Shown here: one piece after another, positions 47,341 through 58,379 of the stretch
Layout of the letters: each line of letters starts with the position of its first letter
Position numbering within the stretch: position 1 is the first letter of the stretch
Assembly: GCA_963691705.1 (NCBI GenBank)
Contig: OY829539.1
Location: 38,883,656-38,947,655, forward strand
DNA length: 64,000 bases
Direction of reading: 5' to 3'
Origin: Viola odorata
Lineage: Eukaryota > Streptophyta > Magnoliopsida > Malpighiales > Violaceae
Notes under the pieces: model-generated
Told to the model about the DNA's origin: nothing
Databases searched by the model: none
Seen by the model: only the letters and a program-made list of their open reading frames with translations
Translations under genes and position numbers: made by a program

Positions 47341-48885
47341 TTTAGTCGCAGGTCTCCCATCATTCCCATGTCGTGTATGGTTTTGCTAGATCAAGTCTTA
47401 GGACACTCCCAAGCTAGAGAACCCATAATGATCCGATACCTCGCTAAGGTGAGATGTGAATTACTAGAGATAAAGAAAAGCGGCATGCAGGTCAGCTTTG
47501 AGCACATCCCTAGAGAAGATAACGCCGAGGCAGACAATCTCGCCAAGCTTGCGGCAAACTTGGAAACGCCCATACCTAAGGGAGTATACTACCGAGAAAT
47601 ATCAGTGCCCTCCTTCATGGAGGAACAAGTATCACTTTGTGTTGAGGAAACCGAAAATGATTGGCGAATCCCTGTAATAAAGTATTTAAAGCATGACGAG
47701 TTGCCAGCAGAGAGCACCGAAAAGAAAAAAGTTTTGAAGCAAGCGGCGCGGTGCACATACTACAATGGGGAATTAATTAGGAGATGTTTCTCCCATCTAG
47801 CCGCAAAGTGTATAACAGAACAGGAAGGCCTCCACACTTTGTGGGAAATCCATGAAGGAATATGCGGCATGCATGTGGTTGGCGACACTATGGCAGCACA
47901 AGTTTTTTCGGACGGGATTTTACTGGCCCACCATTCGTAAAGACTGCCATAACTTAGTACGAACTTGTCAAAAATGTCAGGAATTCGCTAAAATTCCCCG
48001 AAAACCTGCCGTGGAAATTTTTGAGATAGTCGCTCCTTGCCCGTTTGCTAAGTGGGGTATCGACATTTTAGGTCCTTTCCCAAAAGCCAGATCTCAACTC
48101 AAATTCGTAGTCGTAGCGGTAGACTATTTCACGAAATGGGCCGAAGCAGAAGCGGTAGCTAACATTACCACATAAAAAATTTGGCATTTTTTCAAATACC
48201 AGATTATAATGCGATTCGGTGTACCTCGCATATTAGTCAGCGATAATGGAACACAGTGGACGAGTCAATTTTTTAGAGATCAGTGCGCGGAATTTCAGAT
48301 TGAACAGAGGTTCTCTTCTCTAGCGCATCCGCAGACTAATGGTCAGGCGGAAGTGACCAACCGCAGTATTCTCAGTGGTATCAAAAGAAATTTGGAAGGT
48401 TCTAAAAAGAAATGGGCAGACGAACTACCGTACGTGATGTGGGTCTATCGAATGACCGTTAAAACCAGCACAGGAGAAACACCTTTCGCGTTAGCTTTTG
48501 GCACAGAGGTCGCCGCGCCAGTAGGAATTGGCACCCTAAGCCTGAGAGTGGCATATTTCAAAGAAGAAAGGTTACGCGCCAACCTCGATATGCTACCCGA
48601 AAGACAAGAAGAAACTCTTTTGAAAACCCTGCATTACAAGAGAAAAATTGCGCAATATCATAACAGGCAAGTAAGAGAACGACTGCTCAAAGCAGGAGAT
48701 TTAGTGCTCAGGGACAAGCGACCAGTAGGACAACATATGGGGAAGCTCAGTCCAAACTGGGATGGCCCATATCGTGTTACCCGTGTCATCGGAAATGGAG
48801 CATACCATTGGAAACACTCGACGGTACTCCCTTACAAAACTCCTGGAACATAACTCGCTTGAAATTATATCATGCTAGAAATTGA
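47341..48885 (+). pseudogene. Ty3/gypsy pol remnant: RNase H end and integrase
   Basis: The start matches the end of a retroelement RNase H (AREPIMIRYLAKVRCELLEI, FEHIPREDNAEADNLAKLAA). The integrase follows: the HHCC zinc finger (HEGICGMH and CHNLVRTCQKCQ), catalytic Asp in KWGIDILGPFP, Asp in VSDNGTQW and Glu in NGQAEVTNRS, then WDGPYRV of the GPY/F module and the tail LQNSWNITRLKLYH. Defects are a frameshift near 47890 in a T-run, a TAA at 48173-48175 and a frameshift near 48810. Nothing upstream of RNase H remains. Confidence 0.9.
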
Positions 48886-48987
48886 TTTGCCTTCCGATTG
48901 GATAACGTTAGTATGCTTTGATAAATGAATCAAGAGTATTTCTCGCGCATTCTGTGATTGATAATATGCAGATAAGGAAGAATGCCA

Positions 48988-49490
48988 GGAGTGAAAATCC
49001 TATCCTTGTGATGGCCGATCCTGATCAGACGGCTCACTAAGACGAGGCACGCCTTGGCATACTCAAAATTTTAGTGTTGGGAGTGAAAATCCTATCCTTG
49101 TGACAACCGTGCTAACATAGGCGACCCACTAAGACGAGGCACGCCCCGGCATCCCTGGGAGTGAAAATCCTATCGTTGTGGTAATCGCACTAACATAGGC
49201 GACCCACTAAGACGAGGCACGCCCCGGCATCCCTAGGAGTGAAAATCCTATCGTTGTGGCAACCGGACTAACATAGACCGCCCACCAAGACGAGGCACGC
49301 CCCAGGGAGATAGTAACTCCGCCCTGGAAGTGAAAATCCTATCCTTGTGATGACTATGCTAACACAGACAACTCATTAAGACGAGGCATGATCCAGGGAT
49401 GCGAGGTTTCAACGCTTGGAAGTGAAAATCCTATCCTTGTGATGGCCGGTCCTGATCAGACGACTCACTAAGACGAGGCACGCTCCAAGC
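48988..49490 (+). repeat. Six imperfect tandem repeats downstream of pol
   Basis: Units start at 48988, 49080, 49158, 49236, 49326 and 49418, spaced 92, 78, 78, 90 and 92 bp. Each begins GGAGTGAAAATCCTATC or GGAAGTGAAAATCCTATC and contains AAGACGAGGCACGC. The first and last units share CCTGATCAGACG and differ from the middle ones (CTAACATAGGCGACC). Confidence 0.92.
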
Positions 49491-49950
49491 CGACCGATGA
49501 CATCTGAAACAAGGAGAGATACCCCAGCTAGTAACCGGACGGTAAATACCCGGTGAAGTTAAGCTGGAAAGATATCTCCATGGCAAAAGTAATACCCTGG
49601 CACGACCAGATCTAGCAAACCTATGCGACCCCCCTAACAACAAAGGGCGGCGTCAGCCTACGTACAACGTAGCAAAGATGGCATCAGTTTACTCTCTAAA
49701 CCATCACCAAAGAGATGATGATAAAGCGGCGTCAGCTAAATGATATGAGGAAATTATTTCCCAACTCTCGACAGAGAAAAAACGCAATGGAAAAGAAACA
49801 TCGCGGAACGAGATTTGCAAATAAAATTTCAAACAAAAGGAGCGACAACTGTTCAAAGGAAACCAGACATTGTCAAGCATTACAAACATCCTCAAAAGAG
49901 GGACAAAAATATGCTAACAACAAAAAGCCAAAAAGTTAAAAGCGTAACAC
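49491..49950. other. Non-coding stretch between tandem repeats and antisense unit A
   Basis: No convincing gene. GCGGCGTCAGC recurs at 49648 and 49728. This would be the 3' flank of the - strand unit A. Confidence 0.4.
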
Positions 49951-52270
49951 TTATGAGGGAGTTGTCGTATTGTTTCCCCTTTGATCAGCAATCCTCTGCC
50001 TATAGAAGCCCTCATCGGTCACATGCGGGGCCCTTTCATCATAGTACGCAGAAAGGACGTCAATCTGAAGGGCGTCCGCCCCGTTATGCTTCATAAAAGC
50101 GTCTGACATAATCCCCGCTCCCTCCTGCATATACCAGCGACATTTCTCGACAGAAAGATCGAGCTCAGCAGATAACTCAGCGTTTCTGCGCCTCTCCAAT
50201 TCTAGCTTGGCCTCTTCCTCGGAAAGGCGTGTGTTCAGAACAACACCTTTCTGTTTCTCCTCTTCCAACGCAACCCTAGCAGCCTCTGCTTCCTCCTTGG
50301 CGGCAGTCACAGCTAGCGTAGCAGCCTCTGCTTCCTTCTTGGCATCGGCAGCAATGCCCAGAAGCTTCTGACGCTCAGTCGTCAATTTATTCATTTCCCT
50401 TTGTCCCTCTGCCGCTGCCCTCGCGTCTTCCTTATCTAAATAATGAAGATGGCAAAATGAGGAGAACAACCAAGAAAGAACAAAATTTATGCGCTCTTGA
50501 CGAGTCTTAGCCAAAAATACATCCCTTTCCCCTCGGTGTGACATCGCTCGAGCCGCCAAAAGGGATGAAGACGCAAGGGCAACGTCATCACCATCAGCCC
50601 CTAACAATTGGAAAGCTTCCTCCCTAAAACTACTCAAGTTAACTTGATGAGTAACAGGTCCGGAAGGGGTATACGAGCTCACACCAACTAGCAACTCGGA
50701 AGTAGCGTTACCCCTCTCAATAGGAGGGGGAGGTATAGGAATGAAAGACAGGGTAGGGGGAGAAGGAGGGTGGTTAGCAGAACCCCCCATGTCGGGACCA
50801 AAAGACCCACCCCCGGTAAACGCTCCAAAACCCAGCACATCCGAATTAAAACCCATAGCGGCAGAGGAGGAATGAAGCGGAGAAGATTCACCAAAGACTT
50901 GGAAATCACCACCAAGGTTAGCACATTGAGACGATTCAAGAAACACACCATGAGACGATTCAAGAAACGCACCACCTCATGCGGAAGCACTCGGAGAAGG
51001 ATTAATGCCAGATGATGTCGAACTGCTTTGAAGATCATGGCGAGCTTTCTTCTGGCGGTTCGCGAGAAAACCCGAAATGGACATATCCTCGCCAGGAAGT
51101 GAATGAGTAGAAGCAATGCTAATTCCCTTAAAAAAATATTATTATTATTATAAGAGGACAGTAAGGGAACAAAAGAAAGTGATAGCAGCAACGGCTAACA
51201 ATACCTGAGCAAACGCGGAAACCAGGGGAACTCCTGAAGGAATTGTATTGGCGACAGTTACTTCCAAGGAGGTAGTACCCTGAGAGAGAACAGGACGCGT
51301 ACCGCCCGCCTTTTTACTTCTCTTTTTTCTTACGACACGTACTCGCGAAGATGACACGTGAGTAGTGTCAAGGGTAACAGCGACCCCCCAGAAGAAAGTG
51401 GGACCGAAGCAGCGACAGAAGCGGCGGCAACCGCCTCTCTTTTCTTCTGTTCTCTTCTCATTTTCCTCCTAATATACTCAGGCTCCCAACCAGGCGGAGG
51501 TACTAGATAGTCATGAAAAATGTCAATGTTAGTACTGCCTAGAAACGTAAAGAAAGGGCGACAAATACTCACCCATTTTGCACTGTTCAACATCCACCCC
51601 GTTAGCCACTTTACGAGTGTCGACACTAAAGTCTAGTTGAAGAAGTTTCTGTAGCCAACCATCCTCCGGAGTAGAAAGCGGCTTTCTAGTACCCCAAGCC
51701 CCATCTTTAATCTCATGATTAAAGCCGGTCCTCCATAAGGGTTCGGGTAGGTCAACTATAAAAAATCCTTCTTTCCAACCAGAAATAGAAGACTCGAGGT
51801 TCATGAGTTTCCAGGTAAATGGTTTTAGTGAATCATCATCATAACGGGGCGCTATTGATATTACCCCTCTACGAGAATACAGTTGAAAAAGGTCTTGAAG
51901 TAACGCCAGGGAAGGCGACTCAATTTCTTTAAATCGGCATAACGCCAGGAAAGCATAAACAACGCAAATTGCATTAGGACTAAGTTGGGCCGGATTCAAG
52001 TCGCAACCGATCAACAACTGCTTTACTAAGGGGTCAAGGGGAAGCCGAAACCCATAATTGAACAATCTGGCGTACAATATCCTACTACTATCAGGCATTT
52101 CACTATTGAGGTGAAGTGACTCAAAAGCAACTCAAATCGAGTAGCCATCTGGAAATTGATTTTGACATAGCTAACCCACGATGAACCATGGGCAAAGTAT
52201 AAAGAGAAGTGGGTGTATTTTCAATCTTTTCTTCCCCAACAGACTTCTTAGAGCGACGAGTTCTCGCCAT
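49951..52270 (-). pseudogene. Antisense unit A: intron-bearing Transposase_28-like coiled-coil protein
   Basis: It starts MARTRRSKKSVGEEK (52270). The next frame holds LYARLFNYGFRLPLDPLVKQ, CDLNPAQLSPNAICVVYAFL and WKEGFFIVDLPEPLWRTGF. This resembles the plant domain called putative gypsy-type transposon (Transposase_28), which is not a proven transposase. Introns are 51572-51503 (GTGAGT, CTAAC branch motif, CTATCTAG) and 51204-51127. Exons then give PPPGWEPEYIRRKMRREQKK, a basic VRKKRSKKAGG region, a Ser/Gly/Pro-rich linker and a long Ala/Glu/Lys coiled coil (about 50450-50140). Damage: a frame break near 52110, a slip in a G-run near 51388 and a TGA at 50979. A TATATAA near 52440 could be its promoter. 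Function unknown. Confidence 0.68.
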
Positions 52271-52890
52271 AATTTACAAAAAAAGGAAATAAGAAGAAAG
52301 GAGTATGCGTACCTTCGTTAAAGAAACACCAGGGATCTCGGAACAAGGAAGAAGGAGCAACGCAAGTCATTTTCCAGAAAGAAGTAATAAGTGGGCAAAG
52401 AGATGAAAAAAGAAAAGAGGAGGCGGGGAGAACATTATATATAACCCTAAAGGGGTCAAAAGACGCGACCAACGAACAATAGACATATGGCAGAAGGACA
52501 TGTCGGAAAGACGCGACATGCTCAAGAAACGTAACTTTTGAAAACGACGAGACGCTTCAGTCCTTGCTACTCCCTAGGAGGTGCTTTCCTCAAACGCTTC
52601 ACCAAAAGAAAGACATGTGTCTCCCTCATTATGACTTTTTCAATCGCATTAATTAAGGGATTTGTGACATTTAATGCTCTAAAAAAGAAGCACCAGCTCT
52701 GACACACGATTTCAGGGAACATCGCGCTAACGGAAAGGCACCAATAAGGTGTGACCAACGTTAGCAATAAAATACACCAAGACTCAAGATTAAAGAAAAG
52801 AAGCGATAACAATTCGCAGCGTCTGCGTTATTACAAGATGACTATGGTGCAACTTCTTGAGGAATAAAGGAAATACAAATAAAATAAAAA

Positions 52891-55684
52891 TTAGGAGTCC
52901 TTCGCGACATTTGAATCATCCTGTAGGGGAGATCGTTGTGCGTCATCACCATCACCGGCATCTTCTTCCCCTAGCAAAGACCGGCTGTCTTTGTCAACCT
53001 TATCCATTATGGCAGAGGCATAGTCGGCAATCTTAGCCGGATCAAAGGAACCACTTTCGTAGTACGCTGCGAATCCAGAAGTGAAGGCCTCCAGGACCTT
53101 CCTCTTCCATCGCTCCATCCTTAACGGGACCTTGGCAAACTCCTCGTCTCGAGCCGACATCTCTTCGTGCAAGAGAAGTTTTTCTTCCTTTCTGTCGCTA
53201 GTTCTGCCTCTAAAACCTCGACTTTCACTTTCCCTTTGGATCTCTCTCTGTTCAACTCTTTTTGCGAATCGTCTTGAAGACGTGTTAACAACTTCACTTG
53301 GCCTAACGCCCGGTCAAGCTGCACCTTTTGAGCGCACATCACGCGAGAAAAATCTTGCAATTCATTGTCATAAGCCTCGACGACGTAATCCAGATAACGG
53401 AAGGCATCTAGAGAATCATTCATAAAATGTGCGTAGCGTGCCCTCTGAGGAAGTTGTAGAAACTTTTCTCTTTCTTTAGACGAGCTCATCATCTTCCCTA
53501 TTAAGAGTGGCGTTAACTCGTCTCTCGAGAAGGGGTTTTGTACCCTTGCAGCATTAAGACCGTTAACTCCAAAGCCTGTCAAATCCAGGGGATAGCATGG
53601 GATCCCTTTAGGGCCCTCAAGAGAGAGATTGACCATTGAAGTTGGAGGAGAGTCCCAACACTTACTTCAGAAATAGAGGTAAAAAATAACCGAGGAGGAG
53701 CTTTGGGCGGCAGCTCAGAAACTGAATTTTCAGGAGAAGTCACTACCGCCACATCTGGAATACAGTGAAAAATTGGAGAATCAGGGGCGTTAGGTGGCAA
53801 AGGGGAATCAGCCACTAACGGAGCTTCATTGGCGGAAGGAAGAACGATAGCTGGCACTTTAGCAACCTTCACTGTTTGAGAAGTACTTGCCGCAGCAGAG
53901 ACGTTAGGCCTCACGTTAGGCACAACACCAACAGTGTTAAAAGAAACCCCGGTAGCCTGCTCACCTGTGTCTACTCTGAGTTTCTTCCGCTGAGACGAGG
54001 AGGCATGAAGAAGGTCTGGCTTGATATCCATGTCCTCGCTGTCAGTATCGGTGTCGGTGTCGGTTATCCTAGTCGCAGGCCGACTCAAGTTTACTCCCCC
54101 GCGCCGATCCGGTAGCCAATTGTCAATAAAATGAGAGGCTCGAGCAGAGATACTGTGCCCGCCCCTTGCGGCTGTCTTAATTCTTCCCCTCTTAGGAGGA
54201 GCACTTCGATGACGCGAGCCCCCGGTAGGAGGAGAGGCTAGTAGCGTTTGGAGCGGCACCACGTTTAAGGGAGCATTAGTCCCTCTAGACGATTGACCAT
54301 CAACGTCTCCTGTCAGGGGAACACGTTAGAATAACGAACAAACCAAGGAGAAAAGGTGAAAAAAGATGAACTCACCCATAATGCACTCGTCTAGGAGCCT
54401 GTATGAAGCAAACTCCTGGATATGGTAAGACGTATCTATGTCTAACAGGAGGTTAGCCTGAACCAACTCGCCTTTGGTTAGCACCACTGGATTCACCTAG
54501 ACGGGACCAATAAGTTCCCGGTTAAAACCTAAGCGTCACAAACGGGAAGGTAGTTCAAGAATGAAGAAACCACTCTTACAGTCAGCCACAACCTCCTCAA
54601 AGCCTCTGATACGAGAGTGAAGGTTCTCACTTACACCTCACGCCTTGATCGGACCAGCCATGAGCACTTCAGCGCCTAACCCTAGCCAACCATGAGGGTG
54701 CGTCTAAGCAGCCTTTGTTCCAAGAAAGGAAGAAGCTTTCAAGGCCCTTAAATGATAAAGGGTATTAGGGTATTATCCCCTTGTAATAGGCTTAGGGTAT
54801 TTAAAGTGCATTTGATTCATTTCAGCACTGGTCTTTGTTTTGTTGAGTTTTCCTCTACAAAGAACACTTCACATTAGGTGAGCCAATAGGGCAAATTAGA
54901 GTTCCTAAAACCAGCACCAAACTATCTAAACAATTCAGGTTGCTCATCCAAGAGGTGAGAGGGTTGTAATTGTTTAAGAGATCCTTTTGTTCTTTTCGGC
55001 AAGGTTACTCATCCAAGAGGTGAGGGGGTTTGTCAAGAACACTTGTTCTATTTTGTCATCATCAATACACCTTTCATTTTCCTCCATTTATGTCCAGTGC
55101 TATCAACTCTATCACCATCTCAAATAATCCATTCATCCATCCATTTATCAAGAACCAACCTCCTAAAGAGACTAGATCCAACTCCATCAACGAAACTAGC
55201 GGCTAAACTCCTCCAAAACGGAGCTAGGGCCTTATCAGCCTCGAAACCTTTACCAGAACGACTGTACAAACACATCATTCCACCTCGGGGTGATGTTGAT
55301 TAAACAATTACGACAGGTCATGCTAAAGAATTTGTGAATTAAATTTACAGACGGAGCAAAAATACTTTTCATCTCGCAAACGCGAAGAAAGACATGAATC
55401 CCACACCAAGAAGAAGGGGTTATTTAGGCAGGATTAAGGTTATATTCACGCAACAGTTTTCCTACCAAAGTATGAAGGGGGACCTGAAAACCATAAAGAA
55501 ATATTTTAAAATAGGTTATCCTATAGTTTCCCCACAGAGGATCGTGAAGTCGCATATCACCCTCCGGGAGGAGGGGAACATAATTAGTGGGGAAAGTGAT
55601 ACCATTACCCTCTAACTCAGGCTTCAGAATCACGTCACACGAAAAAATACTAGGTGTTTGTTCGATTTCTGGATCTACAGACAT
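52891..55684 (-). pseudogene. Antisense unit B: relative of unit A, split by an insertion
   Basis: It starts MSVDPEIEQTPSIFSCDV (55684) and continues to FLYGFQVPLHTLVGKLLREY and NLNPA, aligning with unit A's YGFRLPLDPLVKQ...LNPA, then a stop at 55424. The matching continuation (CKSGFFILELPSRL) appears only near 54560, with stops, and runs to CIMG followed by GTGAGT (exon end 54376). This donor lies at the same place as the first intron of unit A. Downstream are 54262-53640 (basic, then a DTDTDTDSEDMD acidic run), a helical segment 53636-53180 (FRYLDYVVEAYDNELQDF, coiled coil) and 53172-52891 (FTSGFAAYYESGSFDPAKIA, acidic tail). The joins are partly out of frame. Family as for unit A. Confidence 0.6.
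54640..55424. mobile_element. Insertion in antisense unit B, possible solo LTR
   Basis: This 0.8-kb segment interrupts unit B and is more AT-rich than it. It has GGGTATTTAAAGTG (54798-54811, TATA-like) and a repeated CTCATCCAAGAGGTGAG (54943 and 55009). Its ends and target duplication could not be fixed. Confidence 0.4.
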
Positions 55685-56353
55685 CTAGAACACCCGAGTA
55701 GCTCTAGTCCTATGCATAATAAACCAGCGAACAGAAAATCTGAAGGAGGAAGGGGAGTACCTTGAAAGAAAGGATTCGCACGGAAGCCGGCGGAGGACGA
55801 CAGACGAACGGGGAATTCTTTGTAAGAAAGCAGGAAGGAGAGAAGAGTGGAATTTCAAAACGAGAGCAAAAAGAGCAAGAAAGAGAAAATGGTCCTTTCT
55901 TAAAGGACTAAGTGCCACTGCATTAATTGAGCTGCCAGTCGTATAACGACGCGTGTAAAGAGAAGTTGGCCACGTGGAATCGTGTGAGGCAGTTATTCAT
56001 CACGATCTTCCAAGCAGCGATTAAATTTGACCAAGTCAAGTGATTGCGGAACGCTTATTTCAAAATGGCTAACGTTTTCGCGTTAGCCACCAACAAGAAC
56101 AAAAGAGCTAACGAGGCGATAGTAGCAAAAGAAGGAAAAATAGAGAACATCACTTTATTCATCAAAAGCCATACGGTATCTACAACGCACCTAGCGCGTA
56201 AGCATTAATCCTCATCAGGCCAGTATATGTCATAGTAATAGACATCGTCCTCTGGAGACGGTGGCCCTCCATTGTAAAAAGGGAAAGGCTCGTCAACCCT
56301 TCGCTTATGACCCAACTTTGGCCAGTCTGATTCCTCCTTAACAGTTGAGGCCG

Positions 56354-56614
56354 TTACCCCAACATCGACGTCGCCAGAGGAACATCCCCTAGAAAACGAT
56401 CAATATGAGGAAACAGCTCATCACCGGGGGTACGAAGTTCGAAAGGCGTGCCGAATGTCTTTGATGCCTTCCTCTTCTTGGATTTTTTGTGATTCTTGCG
56501 CCTGAGAGGCCGCCCTCTCAGGCACGGTGAAAGAGGATCATCCAAGTCCGGAAAAGTAGGAGAGGTCGGTGGAGGATCGCGTTCAATAGCACCCACGAAA
56601 CGGGAATCGGCCAT
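56354..56614 (-). CDS. Antisense unit C: short basic protein, 86 aa, unknown
   Basis: An intact frame from ATG 56614. It has a Pro/Asp-rich N-terminal part (RDPPPTSPTFPDLDDP), a strongly basic centre (RGRPLRRKNHKKSKKRK, like a nuclear localisation signal) and an acidic/aromatic end. TATTTAAA at 56694-56687 lies about 75 bp before the ATG on the same strand, a plausible TATA box. No family is recognised. It may be the first exon of a longer unit. Its strand and spacing match the neighbouring antisense units. Confidence 0.5.
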   Translation of the reverse strand: MADSRFVGAIERDPPPTSPTFPDLDDPLSPCLRGRPLRRKNHKKSKKRKASKTFGTPFELRTPGDELFPHIDRFLGDVPLATSMLG

Positions 56615-57051
56615 GAAAACTACAAATAGTCTCAATAAAGAAACGACAAAGAAGAAGATGAACAGGAGTGGGAAAAGAAAACCCCCTTTAAATAGCCATG
56701 ACAAAGGGATGCTCCGACCTTTTCGCACAACTTTTGAACAATTAATGCACCTGGAGAGGAACACCCATAATTACAGAATTCGATCTGGTGCGGTCATACC
56801 CGCACGAGAATTACGCCAATCAAAAGACGCCGAAAAACCGCCCAACCACCCACCACTGGGGCACGTCACAAGAAACAGTTGAGCAAGATATTTATTACCA
56901 ATTCTCAGGAAATGAATGCAAGCACTAAGCACTATGCCCTCCGAAGGACTCATTTTCGGTTGGGCTAGCGACCACGCCCGACCCGTGTGATGAGTAATGC
57001 GACACTCAAAGTGGAAAACAGTAAAAGAGAATAACTGGAAGGACTTTTTAT

Positions 57052-57495
57052 TTATTTATGGCCCAAACGGCCTAAGCGCCCGAGCGCGTACACAGAAAGC
57101 ATAAAAGCAGAGAGACAGCAGCGAACAACATCATCCTCTCCGGGCACGACAGGAATCTCCCTCAAAGCGTCAGCAACGGAGGTCAGCTCAGAAGAGCAAA
57201 CCCTCACTCCCTTTAGGCAGCAAAACAGTAGGTCCTTTTGGTGTTGCAGCATGGTCATGACCACTTCGATATGGGGAACGGTGGCTGCCAACTTAGTCAC
57301 GCTGTCCAGAGGGCTGAAGTCCTCTAAGGAAGTTCCAAACTGCTTGGACAGTAAAGGGGTCATCATTCCCTGTAGTTCCAGAATGTCTTCAGAAGTCTTG
57401 GTTATCATCCTCTCCAAGAAACCAATATCCCCCTCAGTAAGATTCTTCAGAGTGTGGGCTTTGGAGATCAAGAAATTTCGTGTCAGTTCATCCAT
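57052..57495 (-). CDS. Antisense unit D: helical protein, 147 aa, unknown
   Basis: The frame is open further upstream, but the ATG at 57495 (MDELTRNFLISKAHTL) is chosen because TATAAATTT (57562-57554) lies 59 bp before it. The product looks all-helical (LTEGDIGFLERMITKTSEDI, LQGMMTPLLSKQ, VMTMLQHQKDLLFCCLKGV). No family is recognised. The intact frame contrasts with the decayed pol and units A and B. It is the unit closest to the 3' LTR and reads away from it into the element. Confidence 0.5.
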   Translation of the reverse strand: MDELTRNFLISKAHTLKNLTEGDIGFLERMITKTSEDILELQGMMTPLLSKQFGTSLEDFSPLDSVTKLAATVPHIEVVMTMLQHQKDLLFCCLKGVRVCSSELTSVADALREIPVVPGEDDVVRCCLSAFMLSVYALGRLGRLGHK

Positions 57496-57703
57496 AATGA
57501 AAATACCAAGAGAAGTACTAGAGGATGATGCGAAATCCGCGCGAAGGAAGTTTAAATTTATAGGCCCCGAAAGAAGGGCAGATTGGGACACGTGTCCCTC
57601 GAAAGTCGAGTCACTCCACCACCTCTGGACCCTCAAAGCTGACGCATAAATGAGAGGAAGCGTCAGCCCTTGGTAAACACTCGGGCTTATTTTCAGTTGG
57701 GCT

Positions 57704-58330
57704 TGTGATAACAATAGACATAACGGCAGAGGCATTATCGTCTTTATGCCTCGCATTAGGTGCCGAAATCCGTTGCCCCAACCGGGCAGAAAACCTCGAG
57801 GTCATCGCCTCTTCACATATGATTGGCGCTGGGATGGTCGACATCAGCGGGGGGATCTCACACGTTACCTAGCCTTACGTACTATGTTATCCCATCCCAG
57901 CCACGGTAGGGCATCCCATAAGGAGCATGGGCGTCATCCTCTCACCTAGCTAACACCCATCTTGGGGAGCTAACGCGTCATGATGACACACCCCCTAACG
58001 AGAAATTTCAACCGCTTGTCAAACCCGTTATTACCTCTAAATAGCGAGGTCCTATAAAAAGACCCTATTTTCCGCCTATAAATATCCCCATAATCAAGGA
58101 AGGAGGTAAGCCTAGGATCGCGACCCGAAACTCTGCTATTTTTACTACCCGTACTGATTTAAGCATCGAAGTATTTATGCCGGAGACCCCCTCCGGCGCC
58201 TTGCAGGAACCCTGGATGGCGGTGAGCAATCAAATCAGCGAGCCAACTTCCCCAACTACCCTTCAACAGAAACTCGAATCTTATCATAAAATAAGGCACA
58301 AAAATCCAAGACACTAAAGGATAGGCTAGC
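57704..58330 (+). repeat. 3' LTR candidate of the Tat-like element
   Basis: It begins TGTGATAACAATAG. Two TATA-like motifs, CCTATAAAAAGACC (58051) and CCTATAAATATCCCC (58076), precede a typical R/U5 region with ACTGATTTAAGCATCGAAGT and CGCCTTGCAGGAACCC. The right end is not certain, and no 5' LTR is available for comparison. Confidence 0.6.
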
Positions 58331-58379
58331 TCAAATGGACAACTCAAGAAGAAAAGAAATGGAACGAAAATTAATTCAC

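Larger units (their letters stand above)
47341..58330 (+). mobile_element. 5'-truncated Ty3/gypsy (Tat/Ogre-like) element with antisense genes
   Basis: The + strand holds the end of pol (47341-48885), a tandem-repeat tract (48988-49490) and a 3' LTR candidate (from 57704). The 8 kb between tract and LTR carries gene-like units only on the - strand. Long sequence between pol and the 3' LTR, tandem repeats there, and extra ORFs, sometimes antisense, are known of the Tat/Ogre lineage; placing this element there is an inference. gag, protease and reverse transcriptase are absent, so the left end is cut in RNase H. More than one related element could be joined here. Confidence 0.7.

Noticed and set aside
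48988..49490. Array resembling a CRISPR
   Set aside because: Repeat units are long and imperfect, spacers are not unique, and the sequence is a plant retroelement; it is an ordinary tandem repeat.
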